Shown here piece after piece: positions 21,479-22,020 of a stretch of DNA of 22,020 nt. The stretch covers positions 1-22,020 of IMG/VR virus record IMGVR_UViG_3300006030_000125. One strand, written 5' to 3'. Under the pieces are notes generated by a model. It saw only the letters and a program-made list of their open reading frames with translations, was not told the origin of the DNA and ran no database searches. This stretch comes from a virus. The stretch's first letter is position 1, and each line of letters starts with the position of its first letter. The position numbers were made by a program, and so were the translations under genes.

Positions 21479-21690
21479 TGGAAGTTCTCAAGGAAACGAC
21501 TGAGTGGTCAAACAACGTACAGAACAACACCTATGTTCTGTCTGGTGGAAGGTTGGTAGCCTACATGAGCAAACTGACTGGTGAGTTCAGGGTCTTTTCT
21601 AAACCTCTTCATTTTGATAAGAACTATCGTACTTTCGAGCAGGTCCGCGGGTCTGTGCTCGAAGACATAGTCTTGTCGATGACGATCTGA
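21478..21690 (+). CDS. Small conserved-type unknown protein
   Basis: A 70-residue protein starting MEVLKETTEWSNNVQNNTYVLSGGRLVAYMSK and ending LHFDKNYRTFEQVRGSVLEDIVLSMTI. The theme 'KETTEW ... HTY-x-L-x-x-G-x-LVAY ... F-x-K-P-x-x-FDK-x-YR-x-F' is one I recall from many small hypotheticals of marine phages, with no known function. It is compact with several likely beta strands and no membrane part. It starts within the stop of the previous gene (TAATG), so the two are translationally coupled, in the rightward early-looking unit. Confidence 0.68.
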   Translation: MEVLKETTEWSNNVQNNTYVLSGGRLVAYMSKLTGEFRVFSKPLHFDKNYRTFEQVRGSVLEDIVLSMTI

Positions 21691-21711
21691 TGGTGTACTT
21701 ATTTTCATATA

Positions 21712-21740
21712 TTGATTAGTATCTACTTGTAATTGATAAA
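21712..21740 (+). promoter_or_regulatory. Possible sigma70-type promoter before the DUF932 gene
   Basis: TTGATT (21712-21717) and GATAAA (21735-21740), spaced by 17 bases, match 4 of 6 positions each. The gap 21691-21757 holds nothing else I can name. Confidence 0.35.
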
Positions 21741-21757
21741 CAACTGGAGATTATAAC

Positions 21758-22020
21758 ATGGCACATATGATTGAAACGATGGCTTACGCTGGCGAAACCC
21801 CTTGGCACGGTCTTGGCACGAAGGTTCCTGCTGACTTGTCACCCGACCAGATGCTTAAGAAAGCCGGCCTTGATTGGTCGGTACGTAAGGTCCCTGCCTT
21901 TGCAGAGGTTGCTGGCAAGAAGGTCGCGGTTGGTAAGTCCGCGCTTGTTCGTGACTCTGACGACCGCATCCTTGATGTAGTGTCCGATGACTGGAACATC
22001 CTTCAGAATGAGAAGGCGTT
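21758..22020 (+). CDS. DUF932 family protein, N-terminal part (cut by window end)
   Basis: The open frame from ATG 21758 runs off the window after 87 full codons. It begins MAHMIETMAYAGETPWHGLGTKV, the typical start of DUF932 phage/plasmid proteins (a short lead then xWHGLG), followed by a helix (SPDQMLKKAGLDWSV) and a strand region ALVRDSDDRILDVVSDDWNILQNEKA, which fits the 'R-x-D-x-x-x-L-x-x-V-x-x-x-W-x-x-x-Q' pattern. Such proteins are frequent in phages and plasmids; their biochemical role is not known to me. GGAG at 21746-21749 is 8 bases upstream. G+C is about 56 percent in the sampled 120 bases, well above the rest of the window, with codons such as GGC, CGC and CTC. Confidence 0.8.
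   Translation, partial: MAHMIETMAYAGETPWHGLGTKVPADLSPDQMLKKAGLDWSVRKVPAFAEVAGKKVAVGKSALVRDSDDRILDVVSDDWNILQNEKA

Noticed and set aside
1-22020. CRISPR array, insertion sequence or integrase/attachment site
   Set aside because: No spaced repeats, transposase or recombinase motifs or flanking duplications were found on reading. The tRNA has no repeated 3' copy that I can see.

Overview
The window looks like part of the genome of a T4-like tailed phage (contractile-tail lineage) of a Gram-negative, probably aquatic, bacterium. It holds a nearly complete T4-type replication set on the + strand: sliding clamp (gp45), clamp loader (gp44/gp62), the translational repressor RegA, family B DNA polymerase (gp43), the recombinase UvsX and the replicative helicase gp41. 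Most of the window is AT-rich and tightly packed, with many ATGA or few-base overlaps. Hand counts give 22 to 33 percent G+C in sampled 60-base blocks, rising to about 56 percent in the last gene. Perfect copies of the T4 late promoter word TATAAATA lie in front of several cargo genes. Shine-Dalgarno (SD) sites are mostly clear. The host is not identifiable from this window.

Layout. (1) 1-3897 is a DNA-modification block: the end of a uracil-DNA-glycosylase-superfamily gene, a clear homologue of T4 DNA alpha-glucosyltransferase, a divergent cytosine-C5-methyltransferase-like gene, a DUF3310-like gene and a GT-A glycosyltransferase. (2) 3908-6552 is the 45 / dsbA-like / 44 / 62 / regA operon. 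(3) 6570-9990 is a cargo island that separates regA from gene 43, which adjoin in T4. It holds a possible internal head protein, a secreted PstS-like binding protein, an Hsp20 chaperone, a 38-residue secreted or membrane peptide and a GH19 endolysin, with its own late promoters, hairpins and terminator. (4) 10036-16146 holds gene 43, two conserved unknowns (one a coiled-coil membrane protein), uvsX and gene 41. (5) 16195-20265 starts at a good sigma70-type promoter and holds two conserved unknowns (one an HExxH metallopeptidase), a peroxiredoxin, tRNA-Asn, a DUF3445 heme-oxygenase-like gene, a GT9-like glycosyltransferase and small genes including a zinc-finger protein. (6) 20291-22020 holds a disordered late protein, a convergent minus-strand gene, and an early-looking rightward module of higher G+C ending in a truncated DUF932 gene.

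How it fits together. The replication genes form the T4 replisome. The glycosyltransferases and the C5-methyltransferase-like enzyme suggest that phage cytosines are modified and sugar-coated, possibly by adding the C5 group on DNA rather than on nucleotides as in T4. The cargo genes carry late timing signals. The clearest is a hairpin at 7021-7052 that should hide the SD site of the PstS-like gene in read-through mRNA, with a late-promoter-like word inside it, as known for T4 late genes such as e and soc. A host-type promoter and an opposing late promoter overlap at 21247-21275 and look like an early/late divide. No gene-free stretch exceeds about 105 bases. All homology statements rest on remembered family motifs, not on database searches.
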